A stretch of DNA of 64,000 nucleotides from Microvirga sp. (GTDB lineage Bacteria; Pseudomonadota; Alphaproteobacteria; Rhizobiales; Beijerinckiaceae). The notes beneath the pieces were generated by a model. The model saw nothing but the letters and a program-made list of their open reading frames with translations. It did not search any database and was not told the origin of the DNA. Below are positions 17,314 through 26,848 of the stretch, in pieces. Made by a program: the position numbers and the translations under genes. The stretch covers positions 17,746 to 81,745 of the forward strand of contig NZ_JACXAB010000016.1 in the NCBI RefSeq assembly GCF_014699075.1. Direction: 5' to 3'. Numbering within the stretch: the first letter of the stretch is position 1; every line of letters starts with the position of its first letter.

Positions 17314-18522
17314 GTGAGCAACTTCGTGCCTGCCTCTCGCGTGTCGCGCATCAAAGTCTCGCCCAGCACGGCGGCGTCAGCCCGTGCAAGGGAGCTAAAG
17401 GCCGCCGGGCGTGACATCGTCGATCTGACAGTAGGCGAGCCGGATTTCGATACGCCCGAGAACATCAAGGCGGCGGCCCATGCCGCGATTGATCGTGGCG
17501 AAACAAAGTATACGCCAGTCAACGGAACTCCGGCACTGCGTAAAGCCATTATCAGCGACTACCAACGCAGGCTCGGTCTTTCCTATCGAGACAGCGAAAT
17601 CTGTGTTGGCGGCGGCGCCAAGCAGATCCTCTTCCTGGCTCTTATGGCAAGCGTCGAGAACGATGCCGAAGTCATCATTCCGGCTCCCTACTGGGTGTCT
17701 TACCCCGACATGGTGATCGCCAATGAAGGCAAGCCGATTATTGTGGAGTGCCCGCAAGATAAGGGATTTAAGCTCACGCCGGAGGCCCTGGAGGCCGCCA
17801 TCACGCCGAAGACCCAGTGGCTTATCCTGAACACACCCTCAAACCCGACCGGCGCGGCCTACACCCGTGCCGAACTCGAAGCCTTGGGTAAGGTCCTGCT
17901 GCGTCATCCTCACGTTTTCGTACTGTCGGACGACATCTACGACCAAGTCTGGTTCGAGGATGAACCGACAACAACCTTGGTTGCGGCGATCCCCGCGCTG
18001 AAGGACCGCGTGCTGCTCACGAACGGCGTATCGAAATCCTACGCCATGACGGGGTGGCGGATCGGCTACGCGGCCGGACCCGAGCCGCTCATCGCGGCGA
18101 TCAACAAGCTTCAGTCCCAGATGTCCTCTTGTCCATCCTCGGTGAGTCAGGCGGCCGCCGCGTACGCACTCACAGCGGAGCAGACGTTTGTGACTAACAG
18201 CGTGAAGGTCTACAAGGATCGCCGCGATTATGCCTGCGCCCGCCTTAATGCGATCCCCGGCCTCTCCTGCTTGGCGCCAGCCGGTGCCTTCTACCTGTTC
18301 CCGAACTGCGCGGGCGTGATCGGGCGGAGGACGCCTGAAGGCAAAGTCATCGAGAGTGATCTCGATTTCGTGCTCTACCTGCTGGACGGAGTGGGCGTTG
18401 CCGCGCTGCAGGGCGCTGCTTACGGCCTCTCCCCATACTTCCGGTTGTCGATTGCGACGTCGATGGACATGATCAAGGCGGGCTGCGACCGGATCGAGGC
18501 AGCCGTCGCGGCGCTCGAATAG
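17314..18522 (+). CDS. Class I/II pyridoxal-phosphate aminotransferase (aspartate aminotransferase-like)
   Basis: The protein has 402 residues from the GTG at 17314, giving the common N-terminus F-V-P-A-S-R-V-S-R-I-K. A TTG at 17257 would overlap LivF and add 19 atypical residues. The PLP lysine is in G-V-S-K-S-Y-A-M-T-G-W-R-I-G. Substrate-binding N-P-S-N-P-T-G and the C-terminal F-R-L-S motif are present. It moves an amino group between an amino acid and a 2-oxo acid. Its place after the transporter suggests it handles the imported nitrogen compound or a product of it. Confidence 0.9.
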   Translation: MSNFVPASRVSRIKVSPSTAASARARELKAAGRDIVDLTVGEPDFDTPENIKAAAHAAIDRGETKYTPVNGTPALRKAIISDYQRRLGLSYRDSEICVGGGAKQILFLALMASVENDAEVIIPAPYWVSYPDMVIANEGKPIIVECPQDKGFKLTPEALEAAITPKTQWLILNTPSNPTGAAYTRAELEALGKVLLRHPHVFVLSDDIYDQVWFEDEPTTTLVAAIPALKDRVLLTNGVSKSYAMTGWRIGYAAGPEPLIAAINKLQSQMSSCPSSVSQAAAAYALTAEQTFVTNSVKVYKDRRDYACARLNAIPGLSCLAPAGAFYLFPNCAGVIGRRTPEGKVIESDLDFVLYLLDGVGVAALQGAAYGLSPYFRLSIATSMDMIKAGCDRIEAAVAALE

Positions 18523-18599
18523 CTATCCCGCCCTGGCGGGGAGGGGATTGCTTCCTTCCCGCCCAATGCCCTAGTTTCGGCAAGAAAGAGGCCGGAACG

Positions 18600-19538
18600 A
18601 TGAGCGTCGACTTCAGAAAGCTGAAAAGCTTCGTCAAGATCGTTGACACGGGCAGCATGTCGCGCGCCGCCAGCATCCTGCGCACGGCACAACCTGCACT
18701 CTCTCAGCAGATTGCAGCACTCGAAGCCCACTTCAACCACAAGCTTCTGATCCGCAGCAACGTCGGAATTGCTCCGACCGAGGCAGGGCTCATTCTCTAC
18801 CGTCACGCCCAGTTGATGCTCAAGCAGATCGAGCAGGCCCAAGTCGATATCAACCAGTCGGCGACGTCTGTTGCTGGGCGCGTTTCCATCGGGCTTGCGA
18901 CCTATTCGAGCTCGAGCGCCCTTTCACTGCCGCTGCTGAAGGAGATGAAAGCCCGGCATCCGCGGATCGTCGTCCACATCAATGATAGCTTTGGGCATAT
19001 CCTGAGCGAGTTGATCATGACCGGCAAAATGGATATGGCGCTCATCTATGCGGCGGACCCAATGAAAGGGGTGACCCTTCAGCCGCTCTTCCGTGAGGAG
19101 ATGTTTCTCGTCTCGCCTCCCGGCCTGGTCCTTCGAGGCGAGGCTGGCGTGCCTCTGCCCCTTGCGGACCTGAGTGGCGTGCCGCTCCTGCTCCCAAGCA
19201 AGAGTCATCTGCTTCGTCGCCTCATTGACGAGGCCCTGTCACGGGCGCGGGTCACGCCTGAGGTCATCTCCGAAATCGAGTCCATTCCGGCGCTCAGCGC
19301 TGCGGTGCTCGACGGCTTGGGTTCGACCATTCTCCCGGCCTCGGTGGTGACCGAAACGGCAAGTTTCGCCGGTGCCCAGGTCAGACCGCTCGTGCGTCCC
19401 GTCATTGAAGCCACCGTGTCCCTGTGCACGTCCGATCACCTTCCGCTCTCCGAGCCTGCCTTAGCCGCGCGATCGGTTCTGCTCGCCACGGTCGAAAAAC
19501 TGATGCGTGATCACCACCAAGGCATACGGCCAGCCTAA
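18600..19538 (+). CDS. LysR-family regulator, Nac-like
   Basis: The protein has 312 residues. The helix-turn-helix region reads L-K-S-F-V-K-I-V-D-T-G-S-M-S-R-A-A and A-Q-P-A-L-S-Q-Q-I-A-A-L-E. This closely parallels the nitrogen assimilation control protein Nac (F-V-K-I-V-D-I-G-S and A-Q-P-A-L-S-Q-Q). The effector domain spans about 90 to 300. The gene lies between two operons that share an upstream block with a perfect ATA-N9-TAT box, the Nac recognition pattern, so it probably regulates both. Whether nitrogen status or a pathway intermediate is the signal is unknown. Confidence 0.88.
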   Translation: MSVDFRKLKSFVKIVDTGSMSRAASILRTAQPALSQQIAALEAHFNHKLLIRSNVGIAPTEAGLILYRHAQLMLKQIEQAQVDINQSATSVAGRVSIGLATYSSSSALSLPLLKEMKARHPRIVVHINDSFGHILSELIMTGKMDMALIYAADPMKGVTLQPLFREEMFLVSPPGLVLRGEAGVPLPLADLSGVPLLLPSKSHLLRRLIDEALSRARVTPEVISEIESIPALSAAVLDGLGSTILPASVVTETASFAGAQVRPLVRPVIEATVSLCTSDHLPLSEPALAARSVLLATVEKLMRDHHQGIRPA

Positions 19539-19559
19539 GCGTCACCTTATGCGGAGGCC

Positions 19560-19600
19560 ATAAAGAAAGGCTATAGCGGCAGACCGTAGTTGTGTTGGCG
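19560..19600 (+). promoter_or_regulatory. Shared 41-bp block B with NAC-type box upstream of the HyuA gene
   Basis: The block begins ATAAAGAAAGGCTAT (ATA-N9-TAT) and ends AGTTGTGTTGGCG, matching block A at 12431-12471 in 35 of 41 positions. Similarity continues less strongly for about 30 more bases, with CCTAA-CTCAT in both. It lies about 100 to 140 bases before the HyuA start and 22 bases after the Nac-like gene. Confidence 0.65.
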
Positions 19601-19701
19601 ACGGCAATATCCTTCGCCTAACCTCATCAGCGACATGAAAAATTGGCTTGGCCAGATTCACTGCGATGACGCCAAGCGTCGCCTGCTCGCTCGAGGAAAA
19701 C

Positions 19702-21765
19702 ATGGCAAAACTGGCTTTCGACACCGGAGGAACCTTCACGGATTTCGCCCTCTTGGACGACAACGGCGATCTTCATCTCCACAAAGTCCTGAGCACACCG
19801 AAGAACCCGGCAGAGGCCGTGGTGCAGGGCGTCACGGAACTGCTCGAGCAGTTCGGGCAATCGATCTCTCTCGAAAACCTCCAGGTTCTGGGTGCGACCA
19901 CGGTCGTCACGAACGCGGTTCTGGAACGTAAGGGCGTTGAGACCGGCTTCATCACGACAGACGGTTTCCGCGACATGCTGCGGATCCGGAACGAGGGCCG
20001 CTACGATCTCTATGACTTGAACATCAAGTACCCCGATCCGCTTGTCAGTCGGGCGAACAGCTTTGGCGTGGGCGAACGCATCGCCGCCAGCGGTGACGTC
20101 ATCACGGAACTGAAGGAGGAGACGGTCCGTGAGATTGCCGGCAAGCTCAAGGATAAGGGGATCCGTTCGGTCGCCGTCTGCCTGCTGCACGCCTATAAGT
20201 ATCCGCAGCACGAGCAACGCGTCGCGGCTCTTCTGCGTGAAGAGGACCCGGACATCTTTGTGTCGCTGTCTTCGGAAGTCTGCCCGGAGGTCCGCGAGTT
20301 CGACCGCGCCTCGACCACTGTGGTCAATGCCTATACCCGGCCGCAGATGTCTGGTCATGTGGCTCATCTCCAGCGCGAGTTCTCCAAAAAGGGCATTGAT
20401 CGCCAGGTTCTTTGGATGACGTCCTCGGGCGGACTGGTGCCGAGCCGCCGCGCCGCCGAGCTGCCGGTGCGCCTGATCGAGTCTGGGCCGGCCGCAGGAG
20501 CCGTCGCCGCCGCCGAATTCGGCCGGATCGCGGGCGAGGGAAGCGTGCTGTCCTTCGACATGGGCGGGACAACCGCCAAGCTTTGCCTAATCCCGCATGG
20601 CGAGCCCACGATCGGCACCGAATTGGAGGTGGCTCACTACCAGCGCTTCCGCAAAGGGTCGGGCTTCCCGTTGAAGATTCAATCCATTCAGATGATCGAG
20701 ATTGGTGCTGGCGGCGGCTCCATCGCGGCCAAGAACCCGCTCGGCCTGCTCGATGTCGGCCCACGGTCGGCCGGTGCTCTGCCCGGCCCAGCCGCCTATC
20801 AGCGCGGCGGCACGGAACCGACCGTGACGGATGCCGACATCCTGCTCGGCTATATGGGTGTCGAGTCGTTCGTTGGTGGCTCGTTCAAGGTCTCGAAAGA
20901 CGCAGCTCGAACCGCCATCGAACAGCTTGCCAACGATCTCGGCGTCAGCGTCGAACGCTGCGCCTGGGGAATCCACGACCTCGTCAACGAATCCATGAGC
21001 AAGGCTGCCGCCATGCACGCAACGGATCTCGGCGTCGACCCGCGCTCCCTGCCCATGGTGGCATTCGGCGGCGCTGGCCCGGTCCATGCCTACGGCATCG
21101 CCCGCAAGCTCGGCATCAAGCGGATCATCTGCCCAACGGGCGCCGGGGTGACATCAGCCATTGGCCTGCTCATTGCGCCGGTCGCAGTCGATCTGTCGGC
21201 CAGTCATCCGATGGCAATCGACGGCTGGGACATGGATGTCATGAACCAGGTTCTCGACGATCTCGCGGTTCAAGGCTCCGAGGTGGTAAGTGCTGGTGGC
21301 GTCTCCAGGGACACGATCACCAACCGCTACACGGTCGACATGCGCCATATAGGCCAGGGTTATGAAATCATCGTCCAACTGCCGGATCGCAGCCTGCCAA
21401 AGGCTGAGTTCCTGAAGCAACTGCTAGATAACTTCTACAAGCTCTATCGCGAGCTGTTCGGACGCACCGTTGCCGCCCCGGTCGAAGTGATCACCTGGCG
21501 ACTGCGAGCCAGTGGCGAGAAGGACCAGGTGACCCGCCCGCATCACACCGACGTCGCCGAGGCCCTCAAGGGACACCGTGAAGTCTTTTTCCATGAGCTC
21601 GGCGCCAATGTGGCAACGCCGGTCTACGATCACTACCGCTTGCCGGTGGACGAGCCGATCCAGGGGCCGGCCATCGTCGAGCAACGCGAGTCGACCGCCG
21701 TGGTCGGGCCGAGCGGCACGGCGCACGTCGACACCAACGGCAACTTGGTCATCAACATCCTGTAA
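19702..21765 (+). CDS. Hydantoinase/oxoprolinase family protein, subunit A
   Basis: The protein has 687 residues from the ATG at 19702, which has GAGGAAAAC just upstream; an in-frame ATG at 19648 lacks one. It contains two ATPase-fold phosphate loops, F-D-T-G-G-T-F-T-D-F (4 to 13) and S-F-D-M-G-G-T-T-A-K near 290, as in HyuA, N-methylhydantoinase alpha and acetone carboxylase beta. With the adjacent HyuB it forms an ATP-dependent cyclic-amide hydrolase or carboxylase. The actual substrate is not evident. Confidence 0.9.
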   Translation: MAKLAFDTGGTFTDFALLDDNGDLHLHKVLSTPKNPAEAVVQGVTELLEQFGQSISLENLQVLGATTVVTNAVLERKGVETGFITTDGFRDMLRIRNEGRYDLYDLNIKYPDPLVSRANSFGVGERIAASGDVITELKEETVREIAGKLKDKGIRSVAVCLLHAYKYPQHEQRVAALLREEDPDIFVSLSSEVCPEVREFDRASTTVVNAYTRPQMSGHVAHLQREFSKKGIDRQVLWMTSSGGLVPSRRAAELPVRLIESGPAAGAVAAAEFGRIAGEGSVLSFDMGGTTAKLCLIPHGEPTIGTELEVAHYQRFRKGSGFPLKIQSIQMIEIGAGGGSIAAKNPLGLLDVGPRSAGALPGPAAYQRGGTEPTVTDADILLGYMGVESFVGGSFKVSKDAARTAIEQLANDLGVSVERCAWGIHDLVNESMSKAAAMHATDLGVDPRSLPMVAFGGAGPVHAYGIARKLGIKRIICPTGAGVTSAIGLLIAPVAVDLSASHPMAIDGWDMDVMNQVLDDLAVQGSEVVSAGGVSRDTITNRYTVDMRHIGQGYEIIVQLPDRSLPKAEFLKQLLDNFYKLYRELFGRTVAAPVEVITWRLRASGEKDQVTRPHHTDVAEALKGHREVFFHELGANVATPVYDHYRLPVDEPIQGPAIVEQRESTAVVGPSGTAHVDTNGNLVINIL

Positions 21766-21777
21766 GGGGGCATTACC

Positions 21778-23457
21778 ATGTCGAAGACAACGCCGGATTT
21801 CAACGACCCGATTAACCTACAGGTCATGTGGAACCGCCTGATCTTCATCGCCGATCAGGCTGACAACGCCCTCGGCAGGACGGCCTTCTCACCGATCGTG
21901 CGTGAGAACCACGATTACGTGACGGTGTTGATGGACAGCCGCGGGCGTGCACTCGCACAATGCACGTGGTCAATCCCGGTCTTCATCAGCTCGCTTCCGG
22001 CTGCCGCGCAGCAGTACTTCCTGCAGAAGTTTCCGGCTGACACGCTCGAAGAGGGCGACGTTCTCGCTACCAACGATCCGGAGATCGGCACCGGGCACCT
22101 TCCCGACGTGACGATGATCACGCCGATCTTCAAGAACGGCAAGGTTGTGGCCTATGCGGGATCGATTGCGCATCTTCCCGATATCGGTGGCCGCCCGCTC
22201 CATTCGGAGGCGAGCGACATCTTCGAGGAGGGCATTCGCTTCCCCATCCTCAAGCTCCACAAAGCCGGGGTTCCGAACCAGGACGTCCTCGATATCATTG
22301 CCGCCTCCGTTCGCATGCCGACCGAGGTTCTCGGCGATCTCGAATCCATGGTCGCCGCGAACGGCGTCATGGCCCGGGAACTCGTGAAGTTCCTCGACGA
22401 ATATGGCTTAGATGAGGTGGATGGTCTCGCCGACGCCATCCAGTCCCGCTCGGAGGCGCAGTTCCGCAAGGCTATCCGTGCTTGGCCGAACGGCACTTTT
22501 GGCGCTGAGGTCCTGCTTGACGGCTATGGTGCCGACGTGAAGCTGAAGGTCGCGGTCATCGTCAAGGATGATTCCATTCACGTCGACTATGCCGGCACTT
22601 CGGACCAGATAGCAGACTCATCCATCAACTGCCGCACGAACTACCGCTACGCGCACTCAGTCTACGCGTTGAAATGCCTTTTGGACCCTGACACGCCGAA
22701 CAACGAAGGCTGTATCACGCCTATCACCGACGAGGCGCCGAAAGGATCCATTCTCAACCCAGAGTCATGGGCGGCCGGAAACTCGCGTAATGTCATTGGC
22801 CATGTCATCCCATCGCTCATCTTCAAGGCGCTTGAGGGAGTCGTGCCGGATAAGGTGATCGGCGACAGTGGCGGTGCGCCGATCTGGGCCACGAACTGCG
22901 TGGGTCAACACGATGATGGCACCCAGTACTCAGCCGTCCAGAATTATCACGGCGGCCAGGGGGGCCGGGCGGAGTTCGACGGCCTTGATACGCTGAGCTT
23001 CCCCTCAAACTGCAAGGTCACAGCTATCGAAATGTTCGAGATGGCCGTTCCGGTACTCATCGAGCGCAAGGAACTGATGGCAGACTCTGGAGGTGCCGGT
23101 AAGCATCGAGGCGGTCTTGGCCAACGAGCAGTCCTACGCAACCTCGGCAAGTCACCAATGCGCATCTACCTCGCAACCGAACGCGTCCGCCACCCGTGCT
23201 TCGGCGTGGTTGGTGGTGAGTCCGGCACACCTGGTAAAGTCCTGAAGAATGGTGAGGTACACTCTCCAAAAGGCAAGGCTGTTCTTGAGACAGGTGACCG
23301 CCTTCAGGTCGAAACGCCCGGTGGTGGCGGCTGGGGCCAGGCGCATGAGCGCTCCGCTGACCTGATTGTACAGGATCTTGTCGACGGCCTGATCACTCCC
23401 GAGGCAGCCAAGAAACATTATGGCTATACTGGGCCAGCCGCCATGGCTGCCGAGTAG
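21778..23457 (+). CDS. Hydantoinase B/oxoprolinase family protein, subunit B
   Basis: The 559-residue protein has the HyuB signatures A-L-G-R-T-A-F-S-P-I-V-R-E-N-H-D-Y near 32 to 48, T-N-D-P-E-I-G-T-G-H-L-P-D (about 98 to 110) and a Gly-rich C-terminus (G-G-G-G-W-G). Its length is typical. It lies 12 bases after the A subunit and forms an ATP-dependent complex with it. A gamma subunit of the acetone carboxylase type is absent, which favours a hydantoinase-like rather than a ketone carboxylase function. Confidence 0.9.
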   Translation: MSKTTPDFNDPINLQVMWNRLIFIADQADNALGRTAFSPIVRENHDYVTVLMDSRGRALAQCTWSIPVFISSLPAAAQQYFLQKFPADTLEEGDVLATNDPEIGTGHLPDVTMITPIFKNGKVVAYAGSIAHLPDIGGRPLHSEASDIFEEGIRFPILKLHKAGVPNQDVLDIIAASVRMPTEVLGDLESMVAANGVMARELVKFLDEYGLDEVDGLADAIQSRSEAQFRKAIRAWPNGTFGAEVLLDGYGADVKLKVAVIVKDDSIHVDYAGTSDQIADSSINCRTNYRYAHSVYALKCLLDPDTPNNEGCITPITDEAPKGSILNPESWAAGNSRNVIGHVIPSLIFKALEGVVPDKVIGDSGGAPIWATNCVGQHDDGTQYSAVQNYHGGQGGRAEFDGLDTLSFPSNCKVTAIEMFEMAVPVLIERKELMADSGGAGKHRGGLGQRAVLRNLGKSPMRIYLATERVRHPCFGVVGGESGTPGKVLKNGEVHSPKGKAVLETGDRLQVETPGGGGWGQAHERSADLIVQDLVDGLITPEAAKKHYGYTGPAAMAAE

Positions 23458-23466
23458 GAGAATTCG

Positions 23467-24291
23467 ATGAAATTGCTTGATGGCAAGGTGGCACTCGTCA
23501 CGGGGGCAGGTACTGGAATCGGTCGCGAAGCCGCAATTCTATTGGCAAGTGACGGTGCCCGCGTGATCCTGACAGGTCGTCGGCTTCAACCCCTTGAGGA
23601 GGTAGCCGCACAGATCGAGTCAGAAGGCGGATCAGCGGTTGCTCGCTCCCTCGATATCGAGTCGCGTGACGATATCTTCGAGACGATCGCGTGGGCCCGT
23701 AACGCCGTCGGCCCAGTCGACATTCTCGTGAACAATGCCGGGAGCGCTAGTAAGGTCCTGAACGCGCGCTTCCTGAGCGAGGAAGAATGGAATTCGACCG
23801 TCAACGTCAATCTAACGGCTGTCTTCAATCTGACCCAGGCGGTCCTGCCCGACATGATTGCGAAGGGAGAAGGCACCATCATAACCGTGTCATCTCTCGC
23901 GGCTCTAAACCCTAATCTGCTTGGAGGAGCAGCCTATGGGGCGGCTAAGGCTGGCGTGAAGAACTTCATGACCTTCCTGCACAACACCTATCGCAATCAG
24001 GGCATCCGGGCGACAACGATTCTGCCGGGCGAGACCGATACGCCAATCATGAACAACCGTGCGCGGCCGCCGCTCGAAAGCGAACGCGCGAAGATGCTCG
24101 ACCCGCACGATGTCGCCCGGGCGATTGCGCTATGCGCGAGCCTGAAAAAGGGTGCAGTGATACCCGAGCTTCACATCTGCCCAACCTACATGCGGGATAC
24201 TTCCGCCGATATCGAGACAGCTCGTTGGATCGGCGCGCCTTCCGATACGCTGGATCTGCCAAAGAAAGAATCAACGGGAGAAGCCCGATGA
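23467..24291 (+). CDS. Short-chain dehydrogenase/reductase
   Basis: This 274-residue classical SDR has the cofactor motif T-G-A-G-T-G-I-G (12 to 19), N-N-A-G near 91 and the catalytic Ser plus Y-x-x-x-K in A-A-Y-G-A-A-K-A-G-V. It oxidises or reduces a hydroxyl or carbonyl with NAD(P). It starts 9 bases after HyuB, and its stop overlaps the aldolase start (ATGA), so it is part of the same operon. Confidence 0.9.
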   Translation: MKLLDGKVALVTGAGTGIGREAAILLASDGARVILTGRRLQPLEEVAAQIESEGGSAVARSLDIESRDDIFETIAWARNAVGPVDILVNNAGSASKVLNARFLSEEEWNSTVNVNLTAVFNLTQAVLPDMIAKGEGTIITVSSLAALNPNLLGGAAYGAAKAGVKNFMTFLHNTYRNQGIRATTILPGETDTPIMNNRARPPLESERAKMLDPHDVARAIALCASLKKGAVIPELHICPTYMRDTSADIETARWIGAPSDTLDLPKKESTGEAR

Positions 24292-24989
24292 ACGGTGCGA
24301 AATTGCGTGCCCGGCTGCAGGCTGGCGACAGCATCACTATGTTCAATCCGCACCATGTCTCGCCGGGTCTCTCCGTCCGACTGGTGGAGCTTGGTGCCGA
24401 CAGCATCTTCGTCGACTGTGAGCACGGAACGTGGAGCTTCGAGGATGTGCGGCTCACCGGTCAAGTCGTCCGTGGTGCGGGCGGTGCAGCTATCGTGCGC
24501 CCGCACTCTCACGAGCGTCCCATCCTGATCCGCTACCTCAATGCCGGCGCTGACGGTCTCATGGTGCCTATGGTCGACACAGCGGACCAGGCGCGGGCGA
24601 TCGTTGATGCGGTGCGCTACGCCCTGCCATCGGATCATGAGAAGCGGCTCGTAGTCAGCATGGTCGAAACCCTGGAGGCAATCGAGAACCTCGACGAGAT
24701 GCTCGCAGTCGACGGCATCGACGTGTTCTTCATCGGCCCTGGGGATTTGTCGCAGAACATGGGATACCCACCCGCACCGCCGTTCGGTGAGCCACGTCCC
24801 AAAGAAGTCATGGAGAGGGTCGCTTATGCGGTTCAGAAGATCCGCAGTGCGGGTAAGGTCGCTGGGACATTGGTGACCGCCGACGAGTTTCCCTACTGGC
24901 TGGAGAAGGGCGTGCAGTACTTCTACGTTCATTCCGATCCCTTCCTGCGCATCGGCATGAACGGCATCAAATCGCTACTCGGGCGCTGA
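24288..24989 (+). CDS. HpcH/HpaI aldolase family protein
   Basis: The protein has 233 residues from the ATG that overlaps the SDR stop. It is a class II pyruvate-type aldolase with a TIM-barrel fold. The strand S-I-F-V-D-C-E-H-G carries the catalytic His, and metal-binding Glu and Asp are seen in S-M-V-E-T and I-G-P-G-D-L-S. Relatives cleave 4-hydroxy-2-oxo acids into pyruvate and an aldehyde. This suggests that the pathway converts its substrate to a 2-oxo-4-hydroxy acid before cleavage. Confidence 0.88.
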   Translation: MNGAKLRARLQAGDSITMFNPHHVSPGLSVRLVELGADSIFVDCEHGTWSFEDVRLTGQVVRGAGGAAIVRPHSHERPILIRYLNAGADGLMVPMVDTADQARAIVDAVRYALPSDHEKRLVVSMVETLEAIENLDEMLAVDGIDVFFIGPGDLSQNMGYPPAPPFGEPRPKEVMERVAYAVQKIRSAGKVAGTLVTADEFPYWLEKGVQYFYVHSDPFLRIGMNGIKSLLGR

Positions 24990-25009
24990 TCGAAAGCAGA
25001 GAAGTCGTT

Positions 25010-25774
25010 ATGAGCTTTCCCCTGTTCACTCTTGAAGGCAGACGAGCCCTTGTCACGGGCTCGTCACAGGGCATCGGCCTTGCTTTGGCCAAAGGCTTGG
25101 CGGAGCATGGCGCGGCTGTCGTCCTCAACGGCCGCGACCCCGGCAAGATCGAGGTCGCCGCAGCCGACCTATCGGCCGCAGGACACAAAGTCTCAACCGC
25201 AATCTTCGACGTGACCTCGGCAGAGGCCGTTCGGAACGGAATTGAGACCATTGAAGGCGAGGGCCCGATCGATATCCTCATCAACAATGCCGGGATGCAG
25301 TTCCGCACGCCCCTCGAGGACTTTCCTGCCGAACGCTGGGAGCAGTTGCTGACCACCAACATTTCCAGCGTATTCTATGTCGGGCAGGCGGTCGCACGGC
25401 ATATGATCGCCCGGGGGCGGGGCAAGATCATCAACATCGCCTCAGTGCAAAGCGAGCTCGCCCGGCCCGGGATCGCTCCTTACACAGCGACCAAGGGGGC
25501 GGTGAGGAACCTGACCCGGGGCATGTGTGCGGACTGGGGCAAGCACGGCCTACAGATCAATGCCATTGCGCCCGGGTACTTCAAGACGCCGCTCAACCAA
25601 GCCCTTGTCGACAGCGCAGAATTCTCAAGCTGGCTTGAGAAGCGCACGCCGGCAGCCCGATGGGGCAATGTTGAGGAACTGGTCGGCGCGGCCGTCTTCC
25701 TGTCGAGCGAGGCATCCTCATTCGTGAACGGGCACACGCTCTACGTTGATGGCGGCATCACCACCTGCCTTTGA
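25010..25774 (+). CDS. SDR oxidoreductase, gluconate 5-dehydrogenase-like
   Basis: This 254-residue classical SDR has T-G-S-S-Q-G-I-G (cofactor), N-N-A-G-M-Q-F near 90 and the catalytic site I-A-S-V-Q-S-E...P-Y-T-A-T-K. The N-terminal F-T-L-E-G-R-R-A-L-V-T-G and the P-G-Y-F-K-T segment resemble gluconate 5-dehydrogenase (IdnO/Gno). The idonate-type dehydrogenase nearby supports a sugar-acid connection. The name is inference from resemblance. Confidence 0.85.
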   Translation: MSFPLFTLEGRRALVTGSSQGIGLALAKGLAEHGAAVVLNGRDPGKIEVAAADLSAAGHKVSTAIFDVTSAEAVRNGIETIEGEGPIDILINNAGMQFRTPLEDFPAERWEQLLTTNISSVFYVGQAVARHMIARGRGKIINIASVQSELARPGIAPYTATKGAVRNLTRGMCADWGKHGLQINAIAPGYFKTPLNQALVDSAEFSSWLEKRTPAARWGNVEELVGAAVFLSSEASSFVNGHTLYVDGGITTCL

Positions 25775-25896
25775 GGCAGGCAGCCGCTCCACGCTAACTG
25801 TCATCATGGGGCGGCAGTTTCCCGCCTGATGAACGAACGCTGCACTGCATAAGGCACGCCGCAGCCCGCAAAAAGCTGACCTGGGAGGAGATCACG

Positions 25897-26838
25897 ATGA
25901 CCAAGCCCGAGATCCTGATGATGGGTCCCTATCCGGCCTGGGACCTTGAGGACCTAGAAAGCAACTACAAGGTTCACAAGCTTTGGGAGGCCACCGACCG
26001 GGCGGCCTTTCTAAGCGAGGTGGGTGGCAACGTTCGCGCCATTGCGACACGCGGTGAGATCGGCGCCTCGGCTGAGCTTATGAAGGCCCTACCAGGGCTC
26101 GAGATCGTCTCCTGCTATGGTGTCGGAACAGATGCCATCGACCTCTCCCACGCGAAGGCAAACGGGATCCAAGTCACCAATACGCCCAACGTCCTGACGG
26201 CGGACGTGGCCGACATAGGGGTCGGGCTACTCCTCGCCGTCGCCCGCCAGATCCCGCACGCTGACAAATATGTCCGAGACGGACGCTGGCGCAGCGCCAA
26301 CATGCATCTCGTGACCCGAGTTCACGGCAAGACAGCCGGCATCGTCGGCATGGGGCGCATTGGTGTTGAGGTCGCCAAGCGTCTCGCCGCTTTCGATTGT
26401 CCGATCACGTATTTCGACATCAACCAGCGAGACGATCTGCCGTATACCTTTGTGCCCGATCTGATCACTCTGGCTAAACAGGCCGAGTTCCTCATCGTGA
26501 CCCTGGCCGGCGGCGTCAGCACTCAGGGGATCATCAATGCAGATGTCTTACGTGCCTTGGGACGCGACGGCATTCTGATCAACATCTCGCGCGGATCAAC
26601 CGTTGATGAGGCAGCCCTGCTCGACGCGCTCGAACGCAACATCATCAAAGGCGCCGGCCTCGATGTATTCCGGAACGAGCCGAATATCGACGAGCGCTTC
26701 CTGACGCTGGAGAACGTCGTCCTCCAGCCGCATCACGCGTCTGGAACCGTGGAAACCCGGCAGGCCATGGGCAAGCTCGTGCGCGACAATCTGGCGGCGC
26801 ACTTTGCCCGGCAGCCGCTTCTCACACCCGTCATCTGA
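25897..26838 (+). CDS. D-isomer specific 2-hydroxyacid dehydrogenase
   Basis: The 313-residue protein has the Rossmann motif G-I-V-G-M-G-R-I-G (about 148 to 156), catalytic Arg in N-I-S-R-G-S-T-V and catalytic His in P-H-H-A-S-G-T. It resembles hydroxypyruvate/glyoxylate reductases. GGAGGAG precedes the start. It would reduce a 2-oxo acid made by the aldolase or aminotransferase steps, or oxidise an incoming hydroxy acid. It is not closely similar to the dehydrogenase at 8731. Confidence 0.9.
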   Translation: MTKPEILMMGPYPAWDLEDLESNYKVHKLWEATDRAAFLSEVGGNVRAIATRGEIGASAELMKALPGLEIVSCYGVGTDAIDLSHAKANGIQVTNTPNVLTADVADIGVGLLLAVARQIPHADKYVRDGRWRSANMHLVTRVHGKTAGIVGMGRIGVEVAKRLAAFDCPITYFDINQRDDLPYTFVPDLITLAKQAEFLIVTLAGGVSTQGIINADVLRALGRDGILINISRGSTVDEAALLDALERNIIKGAGLDVFRNEPNIDERFLTLENVVLQPHHASGTVETRQAMGKLVRDNLAAHFARQPLLTPVI

Positions 26839-26848
26839 GGATTGCCCC

